NCBI GenBank assembly: GCA_012512705.1
Contig: JAAZDR010000134.1
Coordinates: 1-5,344 of the forward strand
Source of the DNA: Bacillota bacterium
Lineage (GTDB): Bacteria > Bacillota > Dethiobacteria > DTU022 > JAAZDR01
Length of the DNA: 5,344 nt
Direction: 5' to 3'
Within the stretch, counting starts at the first letter, position 1; each line of letters starts with the position of its first letter. The position numbers were made by a program, and so were the translations under genes. Under the pieces are notes generated by a model that did not search any database, was not told where the DNA came from, and saw only the letters and a list, made by a program, of their open reading frames with translations. Below are positions 1 to 5,344 of the stretch, piece after piece.

Positions 1-1
1 G

Positions 2-469
2 CCCTCCGTGGCGGTTATTCCTCAGAACACAGAACTTGTTCCTTCTATCGCTGGAGCTGCATCCTTAAGACAAAAAAACAGGCTCCAACGCCTGTTAAGG
101 TTTTCCCTTTGGGGCACCCTCTTTATCGGTCTGATCACAGGGGTTATTCTTTATTTTTACCATGTTCCCCTGACAACGATCATTTATAATACTCCGGCAG
201 CAGCGCCGCTTTTGCTGCAGCTTGCGCCAGCAGCGCCATTCGCCTATCTGCAGTTCACTACCGTTTCCATCCTGCACGGTATGGGCTATCCATTGATCGC
301 ACTTTTAAATGATCTGGCTGGGGTAGGGGCTAATTTGGCGTTAATCTACAAGCTGACAGCAAACCCTGCATATGGCATTCAAGGGGCTTTATGGGCCTAT
401 ATGGCTGGATTTGTAATTACTGCATTACTAGACCTCTATAGTATTCAAAAGCTAATTAAAAAAATCTAA
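2..469 (+). CDS. spoVB: SpoVB-like polysaccharide/lipid flippase, C-terminal part (5' truncated by window)
   Basis: This is the C-terminal ~155 residues of a multi-helix membrane protein of the MATE/MOP flippase superfamily. The frame is open through the left edge, so the GTG at position 8 is an internal codon and not a start. Numbering from that GTG, the fragment opens with PQNTELVPSIAGA, which matches the loop-helix of SpoVB/PST proteins (consensus like 'ltpaLVPaIseA'). Four probable membrane helices follow at about residues 33-51, 66-88, 95-115 and 123-145, the second reading LQFTTVSILHGMGYP, like the 'LQQTTsgiLqGlG' of this family. It ends with a short basic tail (QKLIKKI). SpoVB is needed for spore cortex formation and is thought to move lipid-linked peptidoglycan precursors across the membrane; related paralogues export polysaccharide intermediates. 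Which paralogue this is cannot be decided from the C-terminus alone. It converges on the minus-strand gene ending at 500. Confidence 0.72.
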   Translation, partial: PSVAVIPQNTELVPSIAGAASLRQKNRLQRLLRFSLWGTLFIGLITGVILYFYHVPLTTIIYNTPAAAPLLLQLAPAAPFAYLQFTTVSILHGMGYPLIALLNDLAGVGANLALIYKLTANPAYGIQGALWAYMAGFVITALLDLYSIQKLIKKI

Positions 470-476
470 TTAGCTT
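449..476. terminator. AT-rich perfect hairpin over the spoVB stop codon (possible weak terminator)
   Basis: A perfect 10-bp inverted repeat has arms at 449-458 (AAGCTAATTA) and 467-476 (TAATTAGCTT) with an 8-nt A-rich loop. The TAA stop of the spoVB-like gene (467-469) begins the right arm. The stem has only two G-C pairs. No U-run follows it on the plus strand, and only a short UUUU follows on the minus strand. It lies between two convergent genes, where a bidirectional terminator is expected, but it is a weak example. A second, imperfect structure lies just downstream: a GC-rich patch at 511-525 followed by T5 at 526-530, which falls inside the 3' end of the opposing gene. Confidence 0.3.
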
Positions 477-499
477 GAAAAAATAATCGAAAGGCTAAC

Positions 500-952
500 C
501 TAGTTAAAGAGGTAGCCGCGGCGCCTTTTTACTGTAATATCACTCAACCAAACAGTAGTGGTAAGGACAAAGAAATAAACGAGAAAACTGTAACCGATCT
601 GCCAGTTTTCATAAACTAAAAAGTTCTTTTCCGTAAAATAAAAATCAATGATTACTGAAATAATGCTTATTAAGAGAATATAAAGCAACTGCCACCCCTT
701 ACTCTCCGGCAAAAAGCGAACCACAAGCATGCCAACTGCAATTGCTGCTAGTAGAAAAAAAACAGGAATTCCGTTTAATGAATAGAGGGCATTGTTAAAG
801 CGGATTAGTCCTAAATTCACACCGATATAAGAGACACTCCCCACTAATAACAAACTAAAAAATCCAGCTGTCCATAAACGTCTAATTTGGATACCGCGTA
901 AAGATAGTAAAAGTATGATCCAAGTAATTACTGCAATAACAAGCCAGGGCAT
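500..952 (-). CDS. Five-helix integral membrane protein, function unknown (CBO0543-like pattern)
   Basis: A 150-residue, very hydrophobic protein. Probable membrane helices lie at about residues 2-18, 26-47, 61-80, 87-106 and 118-136. Basic residues sit in the loop after helix 1 (RGIQIRR), and the protein ends with KRRR near the C-terminus, which fits an N-out, C-in topology under the positive-inside rule. There is no signal peptide separate from helix 1 and no catalytic motif I recognise. The second half (LPESKGWQ, a helix, then DFYFTEKNFLVYENW and a final helix) resembles from memory the CBO0543-type small membrane proteins of Bacillus and Clostridium, which have no known role; this assignment is tentative. 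The ATG at 952 has a near-perfect Shine-Dalgarno (AAGGAGGG at 959-966, 7-nt spacer from GGAGG), so translation should be efficient. It starts 28 nt after the broken dedA and is probably cotranscribed with it. Confidence 0.75.
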   Translation of the reverse strand: MPWLVIAVITWIILLLSLRGIQIRRLWTAGFFSLLLVGSVSYIGVNLGLIRFNNALYSLNGIPVFFLLAAIAVGMLVVRFLPESKGWQLLYILLISIISVIIDFYFTEKNFLVYENWQIGYSFLVYFFVLTTTVWLSDITVKRRRGYLFN

Positions 953-980
953 TATTTTCCCTCCTTCGCATTTATACTCC

Positions 981-1515
981 TTAAAGCAGTGTATTTATTA
1001 TTAAACCCCAAAATCTTGTTAGCACCAAAGAAAAAGAGATCGCAACAATGCTAAAAAGGATCCCACCGAGAGTTGTGTAGACAATAAAATGGCCTAGATT
1101 TATCTTCGTCGCCCCGGCGGGTAAGGAGATGAATGTCCGAGTTGTACCAAATAACTGAGCGCAAAAAATAGAGAAATTACCGTAGCGATCCATAAACTTA
1201 TGGATAAAAGATCTTTTTATGCGGGACAGCCGCCAAGGTGCTTTTCTTTAAAGATTGGCCCATCCTTGTGCCCAGATAACCTAAAAAATAGCTGCACAAG
1301 CTGACCAGCGTAATACCCGCTGTTGACAAAAACACCATGGGCCAAAAAGAAAACTGTTCCTTAACAATTAATGAGCCGGCACTAAGCACAACCACAACAG
1401 AGGCATATGGTATCCCAGCACTTTCTGCAAACATGGCAATACCAATACCCAAAACTCCGTATTGTTCAATCACCGAATAAAAAAATTCAATAATCGAGGA
1501 AATTATCGATTCCAT
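981..1515 (-). pseudogene. DedA-family membrane protein gene, frameshifted
   Basis: Two overlapping-family fragments in different frames together make one DedA (SNARE-associated/VTT) protein of ~178 codons, against about 200 usually. The N-terminal part starts at ATG 1515 behind AGGAG (1521-1525, 5-nt spacer). It runs MESIISSIIEFF, helix 1 and FAESAGIPYASVVVVLSAG, then ends at TAA 1198-1200 after ~105 residues. The C-terminal part, in the +1 frame, runs through FMDRYGN and RTFISLPAG, then a helix pair, to TAA 981-983. The +1 frame is open only downstream of a stop at 1248-1250, so the shift lies between about 1198 and 1247; the A-run at 1242-1245 (TTTT on +) is a likely slip site. DedA proteins are inner-membrane proteins; some flip undecaprenyl phosphate or support membrane energetics. 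Several usual motif residues are also altered: the acidic residue after 'P.P.E' is V40, and 'aRfiPGvR' reads AQLFGTTR. This could be a real pseudogene, a sequencing error, or a divergent protein. Confidence 0.72.
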
Positions 1516-1537
1516 TATTTCTCCTAGTTTCCTTAAT

Positions 1538-1566
1538 ATTTTACACCAAATAAGGCTAAAATTAAA
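1538..1566 (-). promoter_or_regulatory. Candidate weak sigma-A promoter for dedA
   Basis: On the minus strand, TAAAAT (1538-1543) resembles a -10 box. Seventeen nt upstream is TTTAAT (1561-1566), a poor -35 (3 of 6 matches). The implied start site would leave a leader of about 16 nt before ATG 1515, enough for the AGGAG ribosome site. It lies in the ~51-bp divergent gap with the zinc-ribbon gene, so a promoter is expected here, but the match itself is weak. Confidence 0.25.
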
Positions 1567-1809
1567 GTGATGGGAGTGATCAAAATTAGAATCTGTCCTC
1601 TTTGTAACGGTCTGACAGAAATAACATACAAATGTCCGCGCTGCAATGTGCCGCTTAAAGATAACGGGCGCATTGAAGATTTTCTTGACGATTACAGCCC
1701 TTACCTGCAGCAGGATTTGCCTAATGGATATGCCGGCAGCACCTGCACACATCTTCTATATTGCCCGCACTGTAGGGAAGATCATCGTTGGGAGATCCCT
1801 CTTGTATAG
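1567..1809 (+). CDS. Small zinc-ribbon protein, conserved hypothetical
   Basis: An 80-residue soluble protein rich in paired cysteines. CPLC (Cys10, Cys13) and CPRC (Cys23, Cys26) make a classic four-Cys zinc ribbon at the N-terminus. The centre is acidic and aromatic (GRIEDFLDDYSPYL, residues 34-47). The C-terminus carries another cluster, Cys60-x-His62 and CPHC (Cys66, Cys69), which could bind a second zinc. From memory, small Firmicute proteins with this CPLC...CPRC...GRiEDf.DDYSPYL...CPhC layout exist and have no assigned function; a role in nucleic-acid or protein binding would be a guess. The start is uncertain: GTG 1567 and ATG 1570 are adjacent in frame, with a modest TAAGG (1551-1555) upstream, and GTG 1576 is a third option. 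It diverges from dedA, and its TAG stop is 3 bp from the stop of the convergent glucokinase, leaving no room for a terminator between them. Confidence 0.8.
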   Translation: MMGVIKIRICPLCNGLTEITYKCPRCNVPLKDNGRIEDFLDDYSPYLQQDLPNGYAGSTCTHLLYCPHCREDHRWEIPLV

Positions 1810-1812
1810 TGA

Positions 1813-2727
1813 TTAGGAAAAAGATTCTTCCATCAGAGCGAACATTCCCCAAACGCCAGCATCAGCGCCTAGCTCTCCCTTACAGACCTCAACCATCTTC
1901 AAGGCTGGGGCGATCGTATATTTATGCAGGCATTCCATTAATGGGGCTATAAAACACTCTTCCTCATTGCTCACGCCGCCCCCGATGATTACCTTTTCTG
2001 GGTTTAAAAGATTAAGAGCGTTAGCAATCCCCCTGGCCAAACAATCAACAGCCCTGTCGATTACCAGCTTTGACTCCGGTTCACCTTTACGAAAAGCTTG
2101 AAAAACATCTGCTGTATCCATCTGCTGCGCATATTCTTGGGAAGCCCTCCAGGCGATCGCCTCACCGGATGAAAGTTTCTCCAGACAGCCGCGGTTTCCG
2201 CAGGCACACGGGGTTTGATCTTCTGCAACCTGAAAGTGACCGAGCTCTCCAGCAAAACCGCCACTGCCGCGATATATCTTATGCTCCAGTATTATCCCGC
2301 AGCCGACCCCAGTACTCACGGTAATAAAAAGCATATTCGCTGACCCTCTACCAGCACCAAAACGGTACTCCCCGTAGGCTGCAGCATTAGCATCATTTTC
2401 CACAATAACCGGGACAGAGAACATACCTTCCGTCTCTATTTTCAGGGGAAAATTGTGTAAAGCAGGGATATTAGGAGAAGAAATGACGTGTCCCTCTTTA
2501 TTAACAAAACCCGCGCAGCAGATGCCGATTGACGCTAGTTGAAGCTTTCCCTGCTTTCCCAGAAGTAATTCAATATAATCCTTAATTTCCCTCAGCATTA
2601 AAGCGGGAGCCCTGGCAGGCGGAGTGCTAAATTCAACCCTCTCCTTAACAGACCTTTCTCTGTCGACAGTCATAATTATTATCTTCGTTCCGCCAAGATC
2701 AACCGCTGCATAAACCGGATCGCCCAT
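1813..2727 (-). CDS. glcK: ROK-family glucokinase
   Basis: A 304-residue cytoplasmic sugar kinase of the ROK family, expected to phosphorylate glucose to glucose-6-phosphate with ATP. The ATP-binding loop DLGGTK is at residues 10-15. ENDANAAAYGEYRFGAG (110-126) holds the catalytic base Asp112. STGVGCGII (138-146) is the phosphate-binding segment. The sugar-contact ExGH motif is ELGH (161-164). The ROK zinc motif follows, with His164 and CxCGxxGCxE giving Cys174, Cys176 and Cys181. IIGGG is at 247-251. All key residues are present and the length is normal (~300-320). The ATG at 2727 is preceded by GGAGG (2735-2739) with a 7-nt spacer. Specificity is inferred: ROK kinases also include fructo-, allo-, ManNAc- and GlcNAc-kinases, but overall this reads like Firmicute GlcK. 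It lies downstream of proA beyond a strong terminator, so it probably has its own promoter in the 119-bp gap; I found no clear -10/-35 pair there. Confidence 0.88.
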   Translation of the reverse strand: MGDPVYAAVDLGGTKIIIMTVDRERSVKERVEFSTPPARAPALMLREIKDYIELLLGKQGKLQLASIGICCAGFVNKEGHVISSPNIPALHNFPLKIETEGMFSVPVIVENDANAAAYGEYRFGAGRGSANMLFITVSTGVGCGIILEHKIYRGSGGFAGELGHFQVAEDQTPCACGNRGCLEKLSSGEAIAWRASQEYAQQMDTADVFQAFRKGEPESKLVIDRAVDCLARGIANALNLLNPEKVIIGGGVSNEEECFIAPLMECLHKYTIAPALKMVEVCKGELGADAGVWGMFALMEESFS

Positions 2728-2810
2728 TATTTATCCTCCAGCGCTAGCCCTACAAACTTTTACGCTAAAACTAGCTTTATCCTAATCCCCAAAAAAAATT
2801 CTCTCGATTT

Positions 2811-2835
2811 AAAAAAGGCCGGAACTTCCGGCCTT
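2811..2835 (-). terminator. Rho-independent terminator of the pro operon
   Basis: A perfect inverted repeat, AAGGCCGGA (2815-2823) and TCCGGCCTT (2827-2835), gives a GC-rich 9-bp stem with a 3-nt loop. Read on the minus strand it is followed at once by a T-run (2811-2816 on + is AAAAAA). It begins only 11 nt after the proA stop codon, so it should end proC-proB-proA transcripts and separate them from glcK. A second T8 tract (A8 at 2791-2798 on +) lies about 12 nt further downstream. Confidence 0.93.
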
Positions 2836-2846
2836 GACTATTCAGC

Positions 2847-4100
2847 TTACTGCCTAATTTGACCTTCACCATAGACTATATACTTTTGAGTGGTAAGCGC
2901 TTCTAGGCCCATCGGCCCGCGAGCATGAATTTTTTGCGTACTGATCCCCAACTCTGCTCCCAGACCGAATTCAGCGCCATCTGTAAAACGCGTTGAAGCA
3001 TTGACATAAACTGCTGCTGCATCTATATTATCTACAAAATATATTGCTGTATGATAATTATCAGTTACGATCGCTTCTGAATGTTTGGTGCCAAACTTAT
3101 TAATATGCTTAATCGCTTCTTCAAGATTCTTGACCACTTTAACCGCCAGTACAAGATCAAGATATTCTGTAGCCCAATCCTCTTCACTTGCTGGTTTTAC
3201 TGCGGTGTGATACTTCTGCGTTTCAGTGCAACCGCGCACCTCTACCCCTTCTTTCACCAGCGCTGTAATTACATTGGGTAGGAAAGCAGCAGCAATATCT
3301 TCATGCACTAAAAGCGTTTCCATAGCATTGCAGACACCCGGGCGTTGGACTTTGGCATTCACAGCAATCGCTTCTGCCATTTTCAGATCAGCTTGGCAAT
3401 CAACATAGGTGTGGCAGTTACCCGCCCCAGTTTGGATTACGGGAACCGTAGAGTTTTCTATTACCGCTCTAATCAGCGACGGCCCGCCACGGGGAATTAA
3501 AACATCAATATAGTCATTTGCCTTCATCAATTCCTGCACAACGCTGCGCTCCGTACTCTCAATAAGCACTGCTGCATCAGCAGGCAGGGCTGCCTCTTCC
3601 AGGGAGGTTCGAATAACTTTCACCAGTGCCTTGTTGGAATTAATCGCTTCTGAACTGCCGCGCAAAACTACTGCATTACCGGATTTAAGCGCCAGTCCGG
3701 CAGCATCAACAGTAACATTGGGGCGCGCCTCGTATACAATAGCCACCACACCCAAGGGAACGCGAACCTGTCCGATCTGCAATCCATTAGGACGCCGCCA
3801 CATCTTCGTCACTTCCCCGACTGGATCGGCGAGATCGACAATCTCCCGCAAACCATCCGCCATCCCTTTTATCCTCTCCGGAGTTAACATCAAACGATCA
3901 TGAAACGCTTTCGAGTATCCTTCACTTTGCTCTAGGTGCTTTAAATCGATTTCGTTCGCCTTTAAGATTTCTTCTTCGTTGCTCTCCAGGCTGTCAGCAA
4001 TTAAACTCAGCGCCTTATCTTTAATTAGACTGTTAACATTAGCCAAAACTGCCGCCGCATTCTTAGCCGCTTTTCCCTTTCTTTGCACCTCTGAACTCAA
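2847..4100 (-). CDS. proA: Gamma-glutamyl phosphate reductase (glutamate-5-semialdehyde dehydrogenase)
   Basis: A 417-residue cytoplasmic enzyme of the aldehyde dehydrogenase superfamily. It reduces gamma-glutamyl phosphate with NADPH to glutamate 5-semialdehyde, the second step of proline synthesis. The substrate/NADP region includes VRVPLGVVAIVYEARPNVT (112-130) and LKSGNAVVLRGSSEA (138-152). The catalytic cysteine is Cys257 in RPGVCNAMETLL. The ProA signature runs from Val323 to Ile344 (V-x5-A-I-x-H-I...G-T-x-H-S-E-x-I), with Phe336 where His or Tyr is usual. TRFTDGAEFGLGAELGIST (370-388) and HARGPMGLEALTT (392-404) are the typical C-terminal blocks. The length is normal. The start is TTG at 4100: it gives MSSEV, like other ProA N-termini, and AAGGGG (4109-4114) sits 8 nt upstream. 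It follows proB by 17 nt, so translation is likely coupled, and a strong terminator follows it. Confidence 0.96.
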   Translation of the reverse strand: MSSEVQRKGKAAKNAAAVLANVNSLIKDKALSLIADSLESNEEEILKANEIDLKHLEQSEGYSKAFHDRLMLTPERIKGMADGLREIVDLADPVGEVTKMWRRPNGLQIGQVRVPLGVVAIVYEARPNVTVDAAGLALKSGNAVVLRGSSEAINSNKALVKVIRTSLEEAALPADAAVLIESTERSVVQELMKANDYIDVLIPRGGPSLIRAVIENSTVPVIQTGAGNCHTYVDCQADLKMAEAIAVNAKVQRPGVCNAMETLLVHEDIAAAFLPNVITALVKEGVEVRGCTETQKYHTAVKPASEEDWATEYLDLVLAVKVVKNLEEAIKHINKFGTKHSEAIVTDNYHTAIYFVDNIDAAAVYVNASTRFTDGAEFGLGAELGISTQKIHARGPMGLEALTTQKYIVYGEGQIRQ

Positions 4101-4117
4101 TATTATATCCCCTTCCC
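4101..4117 (-). promoter_or_regulatory. proB-proA junction with the ribosome site that sets the TTG start of proA
   Basis: The 17-nt spacer between the proB TAA (4118-4120) and the proA TTG (4098-4100) holds AAGGGG at 4109-4114 on the minus strand, 8 nt before the TTG. No ATG is in frame near this point, and the next in-frame GTG (codon 5 of proA) is spaced less well, so TTG is the best start. The spacer also contains TATAAT (4102-4107) by chance; there is no -35 partner. Confidence 0.65.
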
Positions 4118-5242
4118 TTAATAAATTACCAGGTTATCGCGGTGGATAACCTCTTCTCTAACGTCCTGCTCCCCAAGGACCGCAGCAATCTGCTCACTCT
4201 GCAGCCCCTTGATCTTTTGCAGCTCTACGGAAGAATAATTGCTCAGGCCGCGGGCAAACTCGTTCCCCTGCTGATCACAGACAGCAACGAGATCACCCCG
4301 GCAGAAATCGGCATTTACAGCAGTAATGCCGCTCGCAAGCAGACTCTTTCCTTCCTTGATGAGGGCTTTTCGCGCACCGTCATCTACAATAACAGCACCG
4401 TGAACAAGCTGCCCAAAAGCAATCCATCTTTTCCGAGCGCGCAAATAGTTTTTTTGCGCCTTAAAAAGAGTGCCGATCTCCTCCCCGCGAACAATTCGGT
4501 TTATGATGCCCGGCTCTAATCCGTTAGCAATAACGCAGTTGACGCCACAGCTCATAGTGATCTCCGCTGCCTGAAGTTTGGTAACCATCCCCCCAGTTGC
4601 AAGTGCGTCATCCGTTCCTTTGGCCATCTCCTTCAGTTCTGCCGTAATCGTTTCCACCACCGGAATCAATTTTGCCTGTGATTGTTTTTGCGGGTCTGCG
4701 GTATAAAAACCATCGATATCAGACAAGATTACCAGCAGGTCGCTGTCCACAAGTCCGGCAACGAGCGCGGAAAGAGTATCATTATCGCCAAATTCGATCT
4801 CATCTACAGAAATTGTATCGTTTTCGTTAATAATCGGGATCACGCCAAATTTAAGCAGCGTCTGCAGGGTATTGCAGGCGTTAACGTAGCGTCGACGGTT
4901 AACCAGATCCTCCCGTGTAAGAAGGATCTGCGCCACAATCTGCCCGTATTCAGCAAAAAATTTTTCATAAAATTGGATCAGCACGCCCTGTCCCACTGCA
5001 GCAACCGCCTGCTTCTCCGGCGTCGCTTTTGGCCTGTAGTTTAAATTGAGACGACCAATGCCAGCCCCGATCGCACCTGATGAGACGATGATGGCATCTT
5101 TACCTTGATTCTTCAGGTTGGCCAGTTCCCTGACAATGCGCTCCATATAATCCAGATTTAATTTTCCGTTCGCATAAGTAAGCAAACGCGTCCCTAATTT
5201 AAAGACAATTTTTTGTGCTTTTTTGATCTCTCTTCTGCTCAC
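4118..5242 (-). CDS. proB: Glutamate 5-kinase
   Basis: This cytoplasmic kinase makes gamma-glutamyl phosphate from glutamate and ATP. It is the first and normally the proline-inhibited step of the pathway. It has two domains: an amino-acid kinase domain (about residues 1-255) and a C-terminal PUA domain (about 275-365). Numbered from GTG 5242 (374 residues), the landmarks are KLGTRLLT (15-22, catalytic Lys15), SSGAIGAG (54-61), NEND (139-142), FGDND (151-155) and ATGGMVTK (215-222, where GTGGM.TK is usual). The protein ends HRDNLVIY, like the 'viHRdd' ending of the family. The Arg in KLGTR stands where Ser is commonest. Two GTG starts are possible. GTG 5266 adds 8 residues but its only SD-like sequence (GGGA) touches the codon. 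GTG 5242 has AGAGAGGG 8 nt upstream and gives the usual N-terminal length, so it is preferred. It lies between the probable proC end and proA, all in one operon. Confidence 0.95.
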   Translation of the reverse strand: MSRREIKKAQKIVFKLGTRLLTYANGKLNLDYMERIVRELANLKNQGKDAIIVSSGAIGAGIGRLNLNYRPKATPEKQAVAAVGQGVLIQFYEKFFAEYGQIVAQILLTREDLVNRRRYVNACNTLQTLLKFGVIPIINENDTISVDEIEFGDNDTLSALVAGLVDSDLLVILSDIDGFYTADPQKQSQAKLIPVVETITAELKEMAKGTDDALATGGMVTKLQAAEITMSCGVNCVIANGLEPGIINRIVRGEEIGTLFKAQKNYLRARKRWIAFGQLVHGAVIVDDGARKALIKEGKSLLASGITAVNADFCRGDLVAVCDQQGNEFARGLSNYSSVELQKIKGLQSEQIAAVLGEQDVREEVIHRDNLVIY

Positions 5243-5250
5243 TTTTGTAG

Positions 5251-5258
5251 CCCTCTCT
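5251..5258 (-). promoter_or_regulatory. Ribosome binding site deciding the proB start
   Basis: AGAGAGGG on the minus strand ends 8 nt before GTG 5242. The alternative GTG at 5266 has GGGA directly abutting it, with no spacer, and an in-frame TAA a few codons upstream stops any longer reading. This favours 5242 as the real start. Confidence 0.5.
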
Positions 5259-5277
5259 CGATCCACTCCCGAATAAT

Positions 5278-5344
5278 CTATTTACTCAATTTACGTGCGC
5301 GCTCAGCCGCCTTGTTTACAGCCTTAATTAAAGAAGCACGCACC
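5278..5344 (-). CDS. proC: Probable pyrroline-5-carboxylate reductase, last 21 residues (cut by window edge)
   Basis: An open frame enters from the right edge and ends at TAG 5278-5280, giving 21 residues: VRASLIKAVNKAAERAR followed by KLSK. This amphipathic helix fits the end of ProC proteins, which commonly finish with a pattern like 'gvRaalieAveaaaeRskeLgk'. ProC reduces pyrroline-5-carboxylate to proline with NAD(P)H, so a place directly upstream of proB is sensible. The gap is 11 nt to the GTG at 5266 or 35 nt to the preferred proB start. The call rests on 21 residues plus context. Clostridial proB is often preceded by obgE or a YhbY-type gene instead, and such an end cannot be fully excluded. 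Confidence 0.55.
   Translation of the reverse strand, partial: VRASLIKAVNKAAERARKLSK

Noticed and set aside
198..237. Repeated CAGCAGCGCC about 30 bp apart in the spoVB-like gene
   Set aside because: It is explained by Ala-Ala-Pro codons in a membrane segment. There are only two copies and no sign of a mobile or regulatory repeat.
95..277. 60-codon minus-strand open frame opposite spoVB
   Set aside because: It is antisense to a well-supported flippase fragment and shows no protein-family features.
1516..1752. In-frame upstream extension of the dedA reading frame (start at 1752)
   Set aside because: It has no DedA similarity, it is antisense to the zinc-ribbon gene, and ATG 1515 has a good AGGAG at the right distance.
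2061..2324. Open frames on both strands overlapping the glcK region
   Set aside because: They are alternate-frame readings of the ROK kinase zinc-motif region with no independent support.
2740..2775. Short palindromes (AGCGCT, GCTAGC) and a GCTA/TAGC repeat upstream of glcK
   Set aside because: They are only 4-6 bp, with no longer symmetric operator, so they are within chance expectation.
3081..3903. Three short plus-strand open frames opposite proA
   Set aside because: They are antisense to an intact proA and show no recognisable domains.
4102..4107. TATAAT on the minus strand between proB and proA
   Set aside because: It has no -35 partner at a usable distance, and it sits between the proA ribosome site and its start codon, so it cannot drive a properly translated proA message.
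4142..4519. 125-codon plus-strand open frame opposite proB
   Set aside because: It lies wholly antisense to a clear proB, with no recognisable protein features and no good ribosome site. It is a shadow frame.
4682..5044. 120-codon plus-strand open frame opposite proB
   Set aside because: It is a shadow of the proB coding strand; the opposite strand carries unmistakable kinase motifs.

Overview
The window looks like chromosomal DNA from a spore-forming, low-to-mid GC Firmicute, most likely class Clostridia. The evidence is a SpoVB-type flippase, AGGAGG-like ribosome binding sites, frequent GTG/TTG starts, a Bacillus/Clostridia-style ROK glucokinase and a small zinc-ribbon protein of a type seen in this phylum. 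The species cannot be named from the sequence.

Layout, left to right. A SpoVB-like membrane flippase (+ strand, 5' end cut off by the window) ends at 469 and faces a minus-strand pair. That pair is a DedA-family membrane protein gene broken by a frameshift (1515 to 981), followed 28 nt later by an intact five-helix membrane protein of unknown function (952 to 500). Diverging from dedA across about 50 bp is a small Cys-rich zinc-ribbon protein (+, 1567-1809). Its stop codon lies 3 bp from the stop codon of a convergent ROK-family glucokinase (-, 2727 to 1813).

The right half is a proline biosynthesis operon on the minus strand: the last 21 codons of a probable proC (pyrroline-5-carboxylate reductase), then proB (glutamate 5-kinase) and proA (gamma-glutamyl phosphate reductase). 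It closes with a strong intrinsic terminator at about 2811-2835. If the proC reading is right, the enzymes for glutamate to gamma-glutamyl phosphate, to glutamate semialdehyde/P5C, to proline are encoded in the order proC-proB-proA. The glucokinase lies beyond the terminator and is probably transcribed separately.

I see no RNA gene, insertion sequence, CRISPR array, attachment site or origin. Intergenic spaces are all short (largest about 119 bp, between proA and glcK). Most of the window is ordinary core metabolism. The points worth a second look are the frameshifted and motif-degenerate dedA, the two uncharacterised small proteins around it, and the proC tail at the right edge. I found no convincing previously undescribed system.
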